From contig OY997642.1 of the NCBI GenBank assembly GCA_963921795.1, forward strand, positions 29,122,154 to 29,186,153: a stretch of DNA of 64,000 nt. The letters are read 5' to 3'. Positions within the stretch are counted from its first letter, which is position 1. Every line of letters starts with the position of its first letter. This document shows positions 24,950-64,000 of the stretch, one piece after another. The notes beneath the pieces are model-generated. The model did no database searches, had not been told where the DNA came from, and saw only the letters and a program-made list of their open reading frames with translations. The translations under genes were made by a program, and so were the position numbers. This stretch comes from Nannobrachium achirus. Its lineage: Eukaryota; Chordata; Actinopteri; Myctophiformes; Myctophidae.

Positions 24950-25980
24950 GCGCTTTGGGTCTGACACCAGGGGCGGTTCAGACTATTCAAAGTGCTAGGG
25001 CTTCGTCCACGCGGTCGGCTTATGATAAGAGGTGGAGGATCTTTGAAGACTGGTGTGCGGAGCGTACGTCACCGGTGGTGGCGTTTGAGGCTCCGGTCCA
25101 GCTTGTTGTGAATTTCCTTCAGGAAAAGTTAGAAAGTGGTCTTGCCTTTTCTACCATTAAAGGTTACTTGGCGGCGCTGTCAGCGTGCCATGTGGGCTTT
25201 GAGGGTAAGACTGTGGGTAGACACCGTCTGGTGGCTCGGTTTTTAGCGGGTGTGCACCAGCTTAAACCGGTTACTAGGTCCCTTTTCCCATCGTGGGATT
25301 TGGGTGTGGTGTTGGACGGGCTGTGCCGTCCACCGTTTGAGCCTCTGGAGGCGGCGAGCTTAAAGCTTTTGAGTTTTAAGACTAGTCTTTTGTTGGCTTT
25401 GTCTACAGCCAAGAGAGTCAGTGATCTACATGCGTTATCGGTGGACCCGGTGTGCATGAGATTCTGTGAGGATGGCAAGAAGGTTCTGCTAAAACCCCAT
25501 TTGGCGTTTGTCCCAAAGAACCGTGTGATTATACATGAGCCAACCGAGTTGGTGGCTTTTCATCCTCCTCCGTTTTCTTCGGAGGAGGATAGGCGTCTAC
25601 ATTGTCTTTGCCCGGTAAGATCCTTGAGGATTTACTGTGAGAAGACGAGGGCTATTAGAGCGTCAAACCAACTGTTTGTCACTTTTAAAAGTGGTCCTAG
25701 ACGGAAAGCGGTGGCTAAAGCTTCACTTTCAAGGTGGATTGTGCAGGCCATAAAGATGGCCTACACTTGTGCTAAAGTCCCGGTTCCTGAGGGCCTAAGG
25801 GCTCATGACACTAGGGGAATGTCGACCTCCTGGGCTCTAGCCAGGGGTGTCTCGATCCAAGAGATCTGTTCGGCGGCTAACTGGTCGACTCCGTCGACTT
25901 TTGTGGTTTTTTACCATTTGGACGTGGCTCCATCTTCATTGGCGCATTCGGTCCTGGGTGTTGCCGCCTCCTCTAGTTAA
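24850..25980 (+). CDS. DIRS ORF3, tyrosine recombinase
   Basis: Within a long frame open from 22,540, the recognisable tyrosine recombinase occupies roughly 24,850-25,980 (start approximate). The core-binding part has SARASSTRSAYDKRW and YLAALSACH. The catalytic arginine is in AKR (25,414), the HxxR motif is in HDTRG (25,804-25,815), and the nucleophilic tyrosine is in VVFYHLD (25,912). These complete the R...HxxR...Y set used for strand exchange. It would integrate the circular DNA intermediate. No convincing ATG marks the start, and the overlap with the RT frame is in another register, so how it is expressed cannot be read from the sequence. It ends at a stop about 320 bp before the internal complementary region. 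Confidence 0.88.
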   Translation, partial: ANQRSATAGRAGDLPSRPGEARPSGLAREGESLSALGLTPGAVQTIQSARASSTRSAYDKRWRIFEDWCAERTSPVVAFEAPVQLVVNFLQEKLESGLAFSTIKGYLAALSACHVGFEGKTVGRHRLVARFLAGVHQLKPVTRSLFPSWDLGVVLDGLCRPPFEPLEAASLKLLSFKTSLLLALSTAKRVSDLHALSVDPVCMRFCEDGKKVLLKPHLAFVPKNRVIIHEPTELVAFHPPPFSSEEDRRLHCLCPVRSLRIYCEKTRAIRASNQLFVTFKSGPRRKAVAKASLSRWIVQAIKMAYTCAKVPVPEGLRAHDTRGMSTSWALARGVSIQEICSAANWSTPSTFVVFYHLDVAPSSLAHSVLGVAASSS

Positions 25981-26303
25981 AGACTTTTTTCCCCTTTTTT
26001 ATAGCTGAGACCAAGTCCCTGTGCTCTCGGTAAAAGGGGGGGACCCTGTTTCCTTATAAAACGGCTGCTAGTGGGCCTATTAGTGAGTAGGCGGGCTCCA
26101 GCCTGTCAGGGTTTTATGAGGCGGACCTGGTCGGCCTATTAGTTCATAAGGCGGATTTCGGTCTGTCAGGGTCTTTCTACTTTCTTCCGCTCTCGAGTCC
26201 GGTGGGCTCGGGGCTCCGTGGGGGAGGGGCCACGCCGGGGGTGTGGTCTCCTGTCAGGCGGAGCGGGCGGAATTTGAGGGTGTGCGCTTCCGGGGGTTTA
26301 TGT

Positions 26304-26395
26304 GACCCAAGAGGAGTGCATTTCGAGTAAATGACAGAAAACGAAAGGTTTCGTACGAAACCATGGTTTTCTTAGTTTAGGAGAAATGCACTCCT
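26304..26395. repeat. DIRS internal complementary region
   Basis: 26,304-26,342 is the reverse complement of the left outer end (19,923-19,965). 26,343-26,395 is the reverse complement of the right outer end (about 26,583-26,635). The two halves meet at '...acagaaaac|gaaagg...', which defines the element ends and is thought to template the circle junction during replication. Confidence 0.88.
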
Positions 26396-26419
26396 CAAAC
26401 GCCCCTTCGCGCGCATGTT

Positions 26420-26600
26420 GCGTGCAGAGGAACGGTGTTGTTAAGAGGAAGTACACATGCCAGTCTCGCGCCTTATGCCCTCGGTTGGGGCGGGGCGCTT
26501 TGACTGGCATACCCTCCGACTTTGTCATTCGGGAGCATATGTGTAGCTCTGTATCGCACGCTAGGAGGCGCGATAACCCAAGAGGAGTGCATTTCTCCTA
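26420..26600 (-). repeat. DIRS right inverted terminal repeat
   Basis: Reverse complement of 19,941-20,108, sharing the 'ggagggtatgcc' and 'ctcggttggggcgggg' segments. Confidence 0.85.
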
Positions 26601-26920
26601 AACTAAGAAAACCATGGTTTCGTACGAAACCTTTCGATCTGCAAGTTAACATCCTGTAGGCTACTATCCGACGGTGTTGATATTATTTTTGCCTTGTACT
26701 GCCTTGTTTAAAAAAAAAACTCCATGCTCTGCAGCTTTCTATTGGACACAGACATGTTCATATGCATAGGCCTACAGCTAGGGAGGAGAGTATATTTTAC
26801 GTTTATATGCACCCATATTACTGTCATGTCTTTATAATATGTTGCTTTTAACAAGTAAGATAAGTGATTGGCGGAGCCTGTTGCGCACTGACTGTAGTCA
26901 TTCATTAGGCTACTCTTAAA

Positions 26921-28329
26921 CAGGGCCGTGCAGTCCATACAGGCAAACCCCACACAGGCTGGGGGCCTCACGAGATTTTGTTTTTTTTTAACCAATATGG
27001 GCATGGGCCCCAGTTGAGCTGTTGAACAGAGAACAGTTGAAGTGAGGGTTAACATGAAACAATTGCTTTGGACATATTAGCTCATTAGAATATGAAAAGA
27101 GATTGGCTCTCAAAGGTGCAGGCCAGATAACAATGGCCCTAATTTACCCAAGCAGTTCCTTCATGTGTGTTCTGTGATGTCACATACATCTTTAAGAGGC
27201 CCCAACAAACCCTGTGAAAATGTTATCTCATCCTGGGGGGCCCACTTCAAACTGTCCAGGGCCCCCAAAAATATCAATTTGGGGGCCCTCAAAACTTTTT
27301 TAAATGTAAATATTTACACAGACTTTAGAAGAAATGTATCCATTCCGGATGCAGGGAATGGGGGCCCCCCAGGATGAGATTAATTAAAGTAGCTATGGAC
27401 TTGAAATATATATGAGGGTTACCAAATTGAGGTACATATATTGATATATATATATATATATATATATTCAATCTCATTTGGGGCCCCCCTGACAGTTTGA
27501 AGTGGGCCCATGATGATATCAACATAATGAACGGTAAGCGACTTAACATAAATGTTATGTTTAACTTAATACTTTAAACAGGTTTACTGGGGCTTCTTAA
27601 AGATGGCATGCTAGTTTGTTTTACTGGCAATAATTGAAGTAGCTATGAATTGAAATATAATTAACAGGCTGCCTGTGGACACACATCCATTTACATGTAT
27701 TTAGTGTGAGACAAAGGTTGAGAACCACTGCAAAACATGCACTTAAAGTTATTCTTGTTCTTATTATCATTAAGGTAGTTATTTGTAGGTAATAACTCTG
27801 ATATTCCAATTATGTAATCTTGTAACTCTAAAAAAATTATGTGAGAGTGAAGCACAATTGCATTGGATATATTAGCTCATTAGAATTTGAAAAGAGCTTG
27901 GCTCGCAAAGGTGAGACCAGATAACAATGGCCCTGATTACACAAGCAGTTCCTTCATGAATGTTCTGTGATGTCATGTACACTAATTTAAAGGATGCAGG
28001 GAATGGATCCATTTCTTCTAAAGTCTGTGTAAATATTTATATTTAAAAGGTTTTGATGCCCCCTAAATTGATATACATATGTGTATCAATTCCCTTTAGT
28101 TTTGGGGGCCCTGGACAGTTACTTTAAAGTGGCGCCCCCCAGGATGAGATCATTTTTTTACAGGGTTTACTGGGGCTTCTTAAAGATGGCACGCAGTGTT
28201 TGTTTTACTGGCAATGATTAACATGGACTTAAAATATATATGCAATTTTGATGGTTACCAAATTGGGCCAGGGGCCTCAAACCGGGGTTTGCCTTGCCTG
28301 GGTCCCCCTAGGCCCTAAGCACGGCCCTG
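26921..28329. mobile_element. hAT-type MITE with internal inverted segments
   Basis: The left end CAGGGCCGTGC and right end GCACGGCCCTG are perfect 11-bp inverted termini. Near the ends are 'caggcaaaccccac' and 'ggggtttgccttgcctg'. The interior holds inverted copies of a 'gggggccccccaggatgaga' / 'tacacagactttagaagaaatg' segment at about 27,226-27,380 and 27,990-28,150. The flanking 8 bp do not match, so the duplication has decayed or the boundaries were rearranged. No protein frame. Confidence 0.65.
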
Positions 28330-28384
28330 CTTTTCCCGTCCGTAAAGATTACTTTATCCCACGTCCTCAGGTAATGTTAATCCA

Positions 28385-28386
28385 GA

Positions 28387-28443
<57 letters not shown>

Positions 28444-28482
28444 GGAGAGAGAGAGGGAGAGGGAGAGAGACGAGAAAGAGAA
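28385..28482. repeat. (GA)n microsatellite
   Basis: Purine dinucleotide tract with GAAA and GGGA interruptions. Confidence 0.95.
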
Positions 28483-28489
28483 CAAAAAA

Positions 28490-28930
28490 GTCGGGGAGGT
28501 AAGGCTGGGTTAGTTGGCATTGTGAGTCTGTCTGTGCGTGTGTGAGAGAGACTTGTTTTTTTCATTGTCGAAATACCGTGCTGCCTTGTCGAAATACCGT
28601 GCCGTCTTGTCGAAACACGGGTGTCCTTTTTTTCGAAAAAGGGTGCCGTCGAAACAGCGGCGCCGGAATCTCGCGATCCCATAGTCGAACTATCGCCGCG
28701 TCGAAGTTGCGGGCCGTCGAACAATTGACACGTCGAAAAAGCGAGATTTCCCCCTGAGGGCAGCATTAAGAAAGTGCCCTCAGAGCAGCAAATGAACATA
28801 CGGCACTTGTAGAAGGCCATACGTTTCCCTGAGAGCAGCATTGAGAAAGTGCCCTCAGAGCAGCAAATTAACATTGTTGCATCTATATACAGTAGAAGGC
28901 TATAAGCTGCTCTCAGGGCATTGTGACCAA
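28490..28930 (-). repeat. Right member of the inverted repeat pair
   Basis: Reverse-complement relative of 18,345-18,960, with the repeated GTCGAA motif and 'gccctcagagcagcaaa' sequences in its outer part. The pair encloses the DIRS element and a hAT-type MITE. Confidence 0.7.
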
Positions 28931-28990
28931 AGGTCACAATTTGGGCACGGTAGTGATGTCAGTCAGTGATGTCAGTCAGTGATGTCAGCA
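28921..28990. repeat. Palindrome and short tandem repeat
   Basis: TTGTGACC-AAA-GGTCACAA at 28,921-28,939 is a perfect hairpin. It is followed by three copies of a 15-mer built on 'agtgatgtcagtc'. Confidence 0.6.
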
Positions 28991-29287
28991 TAGACGGACG
29001 GCGGATAGACATTCGGTAAATGAATAATTAGATATAGTTAGATAATCATGTTATCAAAAATCCATAATATGTCGCATTGATGTAAAAAAAAAAAAAAAGA
29101 GCAAAAGGTTAAAATACAGCAATTTGTTGTTCTTTCATTTTTTTCTGAGTTCTTTGTTTAAACTTGTGTTATGTAACTTTTTATGTTATGACACTATGCT
29201 TTGGCAGTACTCATTAAAAAAAGATACATCTGTCAGTATCCCATTTAACCCATTTAGGCCTAGAATTATTGAATGCTTTAACCAGTG

Positions 29288-29360
29288 AAAAATAGCAGGT
29301 ATACAAGCTCACAGCGCGGCACCGAGTGCCGCGCTGCGAGCTTGTAGATCTGCTATTTTT
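29288..29360. repeat. 73-bp hairpin repeat, copy A
   Basis: Arms 'aaaaatagca' and 'tgctattttt', continuing through 'caagctc'/'gagcttg', and a central perfect palindrome GCGCGGCACCGAGTGCCGCGC. It lies in a stretch (about 29,225-29,540) that ends in 'tttgagaaccactg', the terminus of a common hAT-type MITE. Confidence 0.8.
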
Positions 29361-29693
29361 GAAAAAGTCGTGAAAATGTGTACAAATCTTTAAATATATG
29401 TATTTTCAAAGCGTACGTTTGTAACTAAAATTTTGCTTCTGGGTTGGTCCCTGGAACTAAACATTTTGAGATGGGGGTCTGTGGCCAAATATATCATTTT
29501 GGGGATCCTTCACATGAAAAAGTTTGAGAACCACTGACATATAGTCTCTCAAGAACAGATTAACTGAGCTCCAGTTAAGTGACGATGGCTGGCCAGATTG
29601 CTGACATAGAAACATAGGGTTTTCAAAAAATCTTAGAAGGATTCAAAAGACACTTATAGAATCGGGTCAAAATTCTAATTTTCACGATCTTTC

Positions 29694-29766
29694 AAAAATA
29701 GCAGATCTACAAGCTCGCAGTGCGGCACTCGGTGCCGCGCTGTGAGCTTGTATATCTGCTATTTTT
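29694..29766. repeat. 73-bp hairpin repeat, copy B
   Basis: Near-identical to copy A, with 'tgcggcactcggtgccgcgc' at its centre. Other copies or half copies are near 3256, 12,041, 12,606, 48,262, 49,570, 56,284 and 62,550. Confidence 0.8.
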
Positions 29767-30138
29767 CAATAGTTAAAGCATAAAATAATGATACACAATA
29801 ATGTGTAAGCTCTATATAGCTATGACATCTTCCTTTGAGAAACAGTAGGTGGCATAACAGAGCATAACACAGAGATTCTGTACTTACCACCACCCACCTC
29901 ACACTCATTATTTTAACTTCTCTCTGTCAGCTCACAGAGCAGAAGCCACACTGAGAAGGCATAACACTTAACGTAGCTTCATTTGTACTTTTTTAAACTC
30001 AACAACAACAACAACAACAACAACAACATAGTTAGCTGATCTCCATTAGATATCTCGTTAAAGTTAGGAAAGTCTCCGCTGATATCCAGTGACTCTCGAG
30101 AGGGTCAAACTGACAGACAGAAGGTAAAATAATCCATC

Positions 30139-58696
<28,558 letters not shown>

Positions 58697-59204
58697 CAAC
58701 ATGATACTATGATGACAAGAGAACTGATTGAACAAACTCCCATTGCCAATGTAATGACAATATTGTTGCTACAAGAAGAGATCCAGTCTGTGGTACAGTC
58801 TGTGGTACAGATTTACAGATGATTTATAGATTTACAACAGTTGACAACCAGTGTTGTGAGTGAAAATTGTAGCTCTACAACCTGTATAAATCACACTTAA
58901 TACAAACTGTAGAAAGTTGCTGAAAGGAGAGGACATCCCCATAGAACTGGGCTAGGTAGAATTCTGCTAATGACAGCCATTAACATTTGAGACTGTCTAC
59001 TAATATCACAGTAAGATTTTAATTCTATATTTTTGAACAGAGCTGATCCTTTTGTACTCGATTCCCTTTTTCCTGATGACATCAACCAAAAATATTGTTT
59101 CTGGATCCAATGAGTAATTTAAACATTGCTAATATCCTGCTTCATATTCTATTCTGACATTAAGATAAATGTAAACAGTTATTAAAATATGTTAATTAAA
59201 TAAA
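58697..59204 (+). other. niban 3'UTR with polyadenylation signal
   Basis: No further coding after the stop. AATAAA at 59,199-59,204 in an AT-rich context is the best signal. The exact cleavage site is not visible. Confidence 0.6.
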
Positions 59205-60166
59205 AAGACAATTATTAAACAGACAGTTATTTTGTTTTATTAAATACAGCATACATGATTGAACACGTTTGAGAGAGAGAAAGAGAGAGACTGTAAGATA
59301 AAGAAACAAAACAAAGAAATGCATGGGCTTAATGTCCTGCTTGTATACATTACTTGTCTGACAGTATCTTTCAGAGTAACTAAAAACTGACAAAATTTAA
59401 ATAATATATATGAACAAATATTACAATAAAACAACTCTATACAAAAATCTATACATCAAATTCCAGCAATTGTGCAAATACGTTAATAAATAATAATGTG
59501 TGTAAATAATAGTGTGTGAAAAATGTGTAGCAAATTAATGTCCTGCTGAAAACTCTCCGTAGTCCTGCAGGACACAAGCACATTTCTTTAGTAGTAGGTA
59601 CTAAATTACAATCATATGTAATTATAAAAAAATAGGTAGTAACCTATTTAAAAAGAAATGTCTGGACTCATTCAATTATATATAGCTAATATAATAGAAA
59701 TAGGTAGTAACCTCTGGAACATTCTGGACTCATTCCACATCACTGAGGTATTGATGGGATCAGATGTTATACTACAAAGTTCTCAAGACCAGATGATGTG
59801 TTGTGGTGTAAACATGGCCTCATTGACAACATACAGTAGTCAATTCATTTAAAATTCGAGTCAAATCCACATAAGAACCATATCTTATAAGACCCGGGTC
59901 TACCCCTGCTCCACAGCAGATAGAATATTTTATTACATTTTTTAAGAGATGATGACACCACAAACAGTGAAACCGTGTGGTAGATGATATACTACTGTGG
60001 TCATGCACCATCGACACTTCTACTTCGTCTTGAATTGATTGATGGACCCAAGGAATAGTAGAGACATCAAGAGATAGCTCCTGACCCTTGACTCATGTTA
60101 GTTCATAATCCTCCCCATGGATATTTAATGTTAGTTATGCACATCTTATACTGTGATATAAATATA

Positions 60167-60554
60167 CAGGGGTGGAAGGAGTACTACAATATCCTACTCA
60201 AACGGAAGTACTGATATTTGACTTAAATAATATTAAAGTAGAAGTTAGATTACTGCAGTTGAAAACTGCTTAAGTAAAAGTATAAAAGTATTTCTGCTCA
60301 GGACAGTTACTTAATTACATAACAGTCACTGTGAAAGAGCCAATGTGGCATCCTGACCGTAACCATTTCAATATGAATCCATCCTACCAACCAATCAATC
60401 CCAATCAAGCAAAGTAGTTACGATACTTCATCAAAAGTTCATCTACTCAAGTGAAAGTACATTTTCTGACTTTAAAAAAAGTACAAAGTAGATGAAAAAG
60501 CTATACTTAATTACAGAAACAAGAGTACTTGTAACTATTTACTTTCAATCTCTG
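60167..60554. mobile_element. 388-bp Tol2-like MITE
   Basis: Left CAGGGGTGGAAGGAGTAC, right TTACTTTCAATCTCTG, with AAGTA-rich subterminal regions. Flanks TAAATATA (60,159-60,166) and TAAATATG (60,555-60,562) agree at 7 of 8 bases. The rest of 59,205-62,030 shows no gene. Confidence 0.7.
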
Positions 60555-62032
60555 TAAATATGGTATTCAGAGGACCGGCTTTAGATACAGTAACGCAGTA
60601 GTAACATAAGACCCACAATTTAACCATATACAACAACTCTTATACTTATTTTATACTCCATTGCGTGCTGGTGTTGCAAGACGGTGGAGCGTGCAACACC
60701 GGCGTGCAACTAAGTATAAATCTGGGTGTAAACTGTATAAGATAATATCTACTCGCTATCTACACATCATAGTGCATGGTAACAAAAGGTGACTGTGTGG
60801 AACTGTACTTGTCTTAATTAACATGCAATAGATTTGTGTTAAATGAGCAGTCTCTGCCTGTAACTCCCTGACACTGGCATGCAACTGTGACACTAAGTAA
60901 TGATTCTTAGTTTAATTGTTCACTTCACGTTTATACTTGATCATCAACAACTAGGAGCTTTTAGGCTGTAAGTGGTGATTATGTCACATACGAAACATGA
61001 CAATGACTGTAAACATATACTTTTTTCCCCCACATTCAAGTTATGACCAGGTTGAGAACCACTGGTCATATGAAACTAGCAATAAATACAGGAAGACATT
61101 ATAAAGAGTATCAAGAAGTAACAGGTATAACATGATGGCAGGTTTATCCCAATGGAACAGCCATCACCGACATTATGTGTCCATTTTCAGACACAAGCTG
61201 TGATTTTGTTTTAGTAACTGGAGCTACATTGTGTACACAATTTGTAATGTATTATGTTACACATTGTGTACACACTGTAACATATTATGTTACAGTTTGT
61301 ATATGGCTATGTTAGCTAATTAAACATTGTATTGGGACCTTGTTGATTTCAACAGTACAATTATTGTACATTGAATGACCCATATGAACAATTCATTCAA
61401 CAACAAGTACATGGATGTTGCTTTTGCTGTGCATGAATGAATAGTGTTGTGTTGCCAGATGATCTGAGATCGCTGCCTACCGATCAATCTAAATTGATCG
61501 TAGGTGCTGACACACCTACAACTATTGTTTTGAACACAATCCTGATGCCATCCCAATTACGGACCACCATAAAGTCTTTGCATTATTTCAGCAATGCAAT
61601 GTTTTAAATCTCCAAATTGTTTCCACCCAGGTCCCACAACAAAGGCTTTTTGATTCTCACCAGTCTCTGGTTGAATGAACGATTCAGAGATTGGCTTGCA
61701 AGCACAATGATTTGTGAGCTGTAATTTACCCTGCCCTGTCATTTCTACTCCAGATAAGAACAGATGATGCATAGGTGATCATTACCTTACAAGCTATGGC
61801 AACATTTACAACGACTATCTTAGTAGCTATGGTAAACTATGAAAATATGATGATTGAAGCATAAAATGCTTATAGGGAAGGGTTTGATTAGGGAGGATGC
61901 AAGCATCAGCTATAATAGCTATAGACACATGTGATTATCTATTCAGAGGTGTGCAATGACAAACACTGAGGAATGAATGCAAGCTAATAGCATTTGACCC
62001 ACATAGAATGTAAGATGTGCGAGTGTGTTTGT

Positions 62033-62135
62033 TTATGTATACTGATAGTAAGGCTGTTCGTCAGGTCTGAAGCCATAGGCTGTGGCTGGTCGTCCCGGAG
62101 AAGTGCTGGTCTGGTCAAAAACATCACTGACATCT
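62033..62135 (-). CDS. Last coding exon of an unidentified minus-strand gene
   Basis: On the minus strand, the acceptor CGTTCCAG is followed by a frame of 34 codons ending TAA. It reads DVSDVFDQTSTSPGRP, then AYGFRPDEQPYYQYT. It joins in phase with the exon at 63,103-63,187. The composition (acidic, tyrosine-rich end) suits the cytoplasmic tail of a membrane protein, but I recognise no family. The gene converges on niban and would continue beyond the right edge of the window. Confidence 0.5.
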
Positions 62136-63102
62136 CTGGAACGACACCACAGTTGAATGAGAACTATACTACTGAATTAGGCTCTTTACAACAACAAGTA
62201 CACTGATTATGGGTTAAATGACACAAGTGCTCTGTAATATGGGTTACAGTAAATGACTCCAGTCCTCTGGTAATACGTATGGGTTGTATGGGAACTCAGC
62301 TTGAGTTCCTATATAAAATGTATTGATATTTTGTTCTTAATAGTTAACATTGCTGACTGTAGAGTGTTTATTCTGTATCAGGGGTCTCCCCATCACTCTA
62401 GCTCTTTAGTAAACAGAGAAACCAAACTGACACTGCTGTTCAACTTGAGCAACTAGTATTAAAGATCTGTGTCTTGACAACTGACATTCAATATAAATTA
62501 TTATATTATAAAACATAGTAGGCCTACCTTTAGCCCTATAGCCAGGCTATTTGAAAATAGACGATCTACAAGCTCACAGTGTGTCGCACTGCAACGCATC
62601 TATGATTACAGCAGCTGCATGGTTTTGAGTGCGGAGAATAGCAGACCGTCAAGCTCTCATAACGGGCACATCCGCGATGCAATGTGAGTGACTTGTACTG
62701 TATCGAGTGAAGCAGTGAAGCTTGTAACCTTCAGTCAGCTGTTCCCAGCGCAATGCTGTCCGTCGCGGCGGCCGGGTGGAGTTAAATGTCTCGCTATAGG
62801 AGCGTACCACACGTCTCTCCAGCCAACAAAGAGGAGGTACAAATGAACTGAAACATGTGCTGAGACTGAGCGGTCCCCAAAATAACACATTTGGGGAATT
62901 GATTACATGAAACAGGCACCTAGGCTTGCAGTCTCAAATGTCTATTTTTCTTCTTCTTTTTTTTCAACTTTCGACTTTCCCTGATAGGAGTCGACTTATG
63001 TAATCAAGTCGATTGAGTCGATTTGTCGATTCTTTGGTTAATGCCCTAGTGTGAATACGTTTTTAGTGTGGGGTATGGTATAGGCTTATGTTGCTAACTC
63101 AC

Positions 63103-63187
63103 CCAGCAAGGTGCGAGTCTCCGTTCTGAGGCTGTAGATCATGGTAGAAATCTGGACTGACCGAACCATCTGCTGGAGTGATGCCAT
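63103..63187 (-). CDS. Penultimate exon of the same unidentified gene
   Basis: 85 nt on the minus strand: acceptor GTCCTTCCAG, donor GCTGG|GTGAGT, entering in phase 1 and leaving in phase 2. It encodes GITPADGSVSPDFYHDLQPQ and NGDSHLAG. An alternative frame is open too, but only this one joins to the next exon's tyrosine-rich end and stop. From 63,188 to 64,000 no further exon could be defended. Confidence 0.5.
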
Positions 63188-64000
63188 CTGGAAGGACACC
63201 ACATATAGTAAACATGATAAATTCACAAGAACATTTACTGATGGAATAGGGCTGGATTCCTTGGATACTTCAGGGATGTCAACTGTATAGAGCGTAATAC
63301 TCCATCATGTGACACATGACAATGACTGAAAACATAACATTATATTCCCCCAGGAATCCACAGAGAAAAAATCTTGATTCCGCGGAGAACAATCCTGATT
63401 CTGCGGAATTCTGCGGAGAACATTTCTTGATTCCGTGGACATTAAAAAACAACCTTAAATGACCAGTTATCAAGCTAAAAAATATATAGTTCTAACAATC
63501 AAGTAAGACCCTTCATGAAATAGCTACAATTAATTGTAATTAGTGGTTCGAATAATCATTTTTGAGAATAAAAATCTAATATTAAATCTATTATTTTTTT
63601 AATTGCTATTGTTTTTAATAATTACTTATTGTCATCTATATTAATATATTGTCATCCATGCCCAAAGTAACCACATTTTAGAGGATAGCCTACCTACTAC
63701 CAAGTATGGGTGTGTAATATTTATTTATTCTCTTCTGCATTAGCATTGCTATTGCCAGGACCATAGAGGCATAGAGGAACTATAGTTCAGGGGACAGTTT
63801 CTGTCAGGAACGAATGTGGGACCGGACCATCCAGCTAGCAGCAGTAGCAGGAGGGAAGCTAAGCTATTCCCCCAGGCTCTGTATGAAGGTGGCCACTGGC
63901 CAGACCATGTACACGTTGTTTTATAATAGTAGTAATGACTACTCCCGCCGCTCTGCTGCCACTCGCGACTGTTATTCCGCGGCCGTCAGAAAAGTCCGCG

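Larger units (their letters stand above)
19923..26635 (+). mobile_element. Full-length DIRS-type retrotransposon
   Basis: Three open frames (gag-like, RT/RNase H/methyltransferase-like, tyrosine recombinase) lie between inverted termini of about 160 bp. A composite internal complementary region near the right end (26,304-26,395) is complementary to both outer ends, which is the defining layout of DIRS1-type elements. These replicate through a circle and integrate with a tyrosine recombinase instead of an integrase, leaving no target duplication. The ends were placed from the internal complementary region: left 'gttttctgtcatttactcg', right 'gtacgaaacctttc'. None of the three main domains contains a stop or frameshift, so the copy may be competent or very young. 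Confidence 0.9.

Noticed and set aside
63770..64000. Possible exon on the minus strand near the right edge
   Set aside because: Short open stretches exist in two frames, but no acceptor/donor pair in phase with the exon at 63,103-63,187 could be defended.

Overview
This is vertebrate nuclear DNA, almost certainly from a teleost fish. It has long AC/TG and tetranucleotide microsatellites, many hAT-type elements including a Tol2-like one, a DIRS-type retrotransposon, a fish-style tRNA-derived SINE, an endogenous retrovirus with identical LTRs, and a spliced vertebrate gene. I cannot name the species.

Layout. 1-10.8 kb is a higher-order tandem repeat locus: degenerate copies of a 1-1.4 kb unit, ACAGT-type pentamer arrays, and one hAT element with a perfect 8-bp target duplication. 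10.8-18.3 kb holds microsatellites and three more hAT-type elements, two with perfect 8-bp duplications. 18.3-28.9 kb is bounded by a pair of inverted repeats and encloses a full-length DIRS element (19,923-26,635) with gag, RT/RNase H/MT and tyrosine recombinase frames all open, inverted termini and an internal complementary region. 28.9-30.1 kb has two near-perfect 73-bp hairpins.

From 30,139 to 58,696 lies one host gene on the + strand, a Niban family member (NIBAN1/FAM129A-like). I could place 14 coding exons with consistent phases, totalling 3,897 nt (1,298 residues). Its 15-kb first intron contains a SINE split by a defective, recently inserted retrovirus (30,766-39,653, minus strand) and a LINE with a 3-kb open frame. 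Intron 2 carries a tandem array of RFX-like sites and a cluster of ten CArG boxes. Several acceptors, and the exon 9 donor, abut long TG tracts on the sense strand, which is the most striking regulatory feature here. The C-terminal exon contains an expanded heptad (SSPPLEN) minisatellite.

58.7-64 kb holds the niban 3'UTR with a polyadenylation signal, a small Tol2-like MITE, and two phase-compatible exons of an unidentified gene on the minus strand, convergent with niban. No prokaryotic features, CRISPR arrays, tRNA or rRNA genes were seen.
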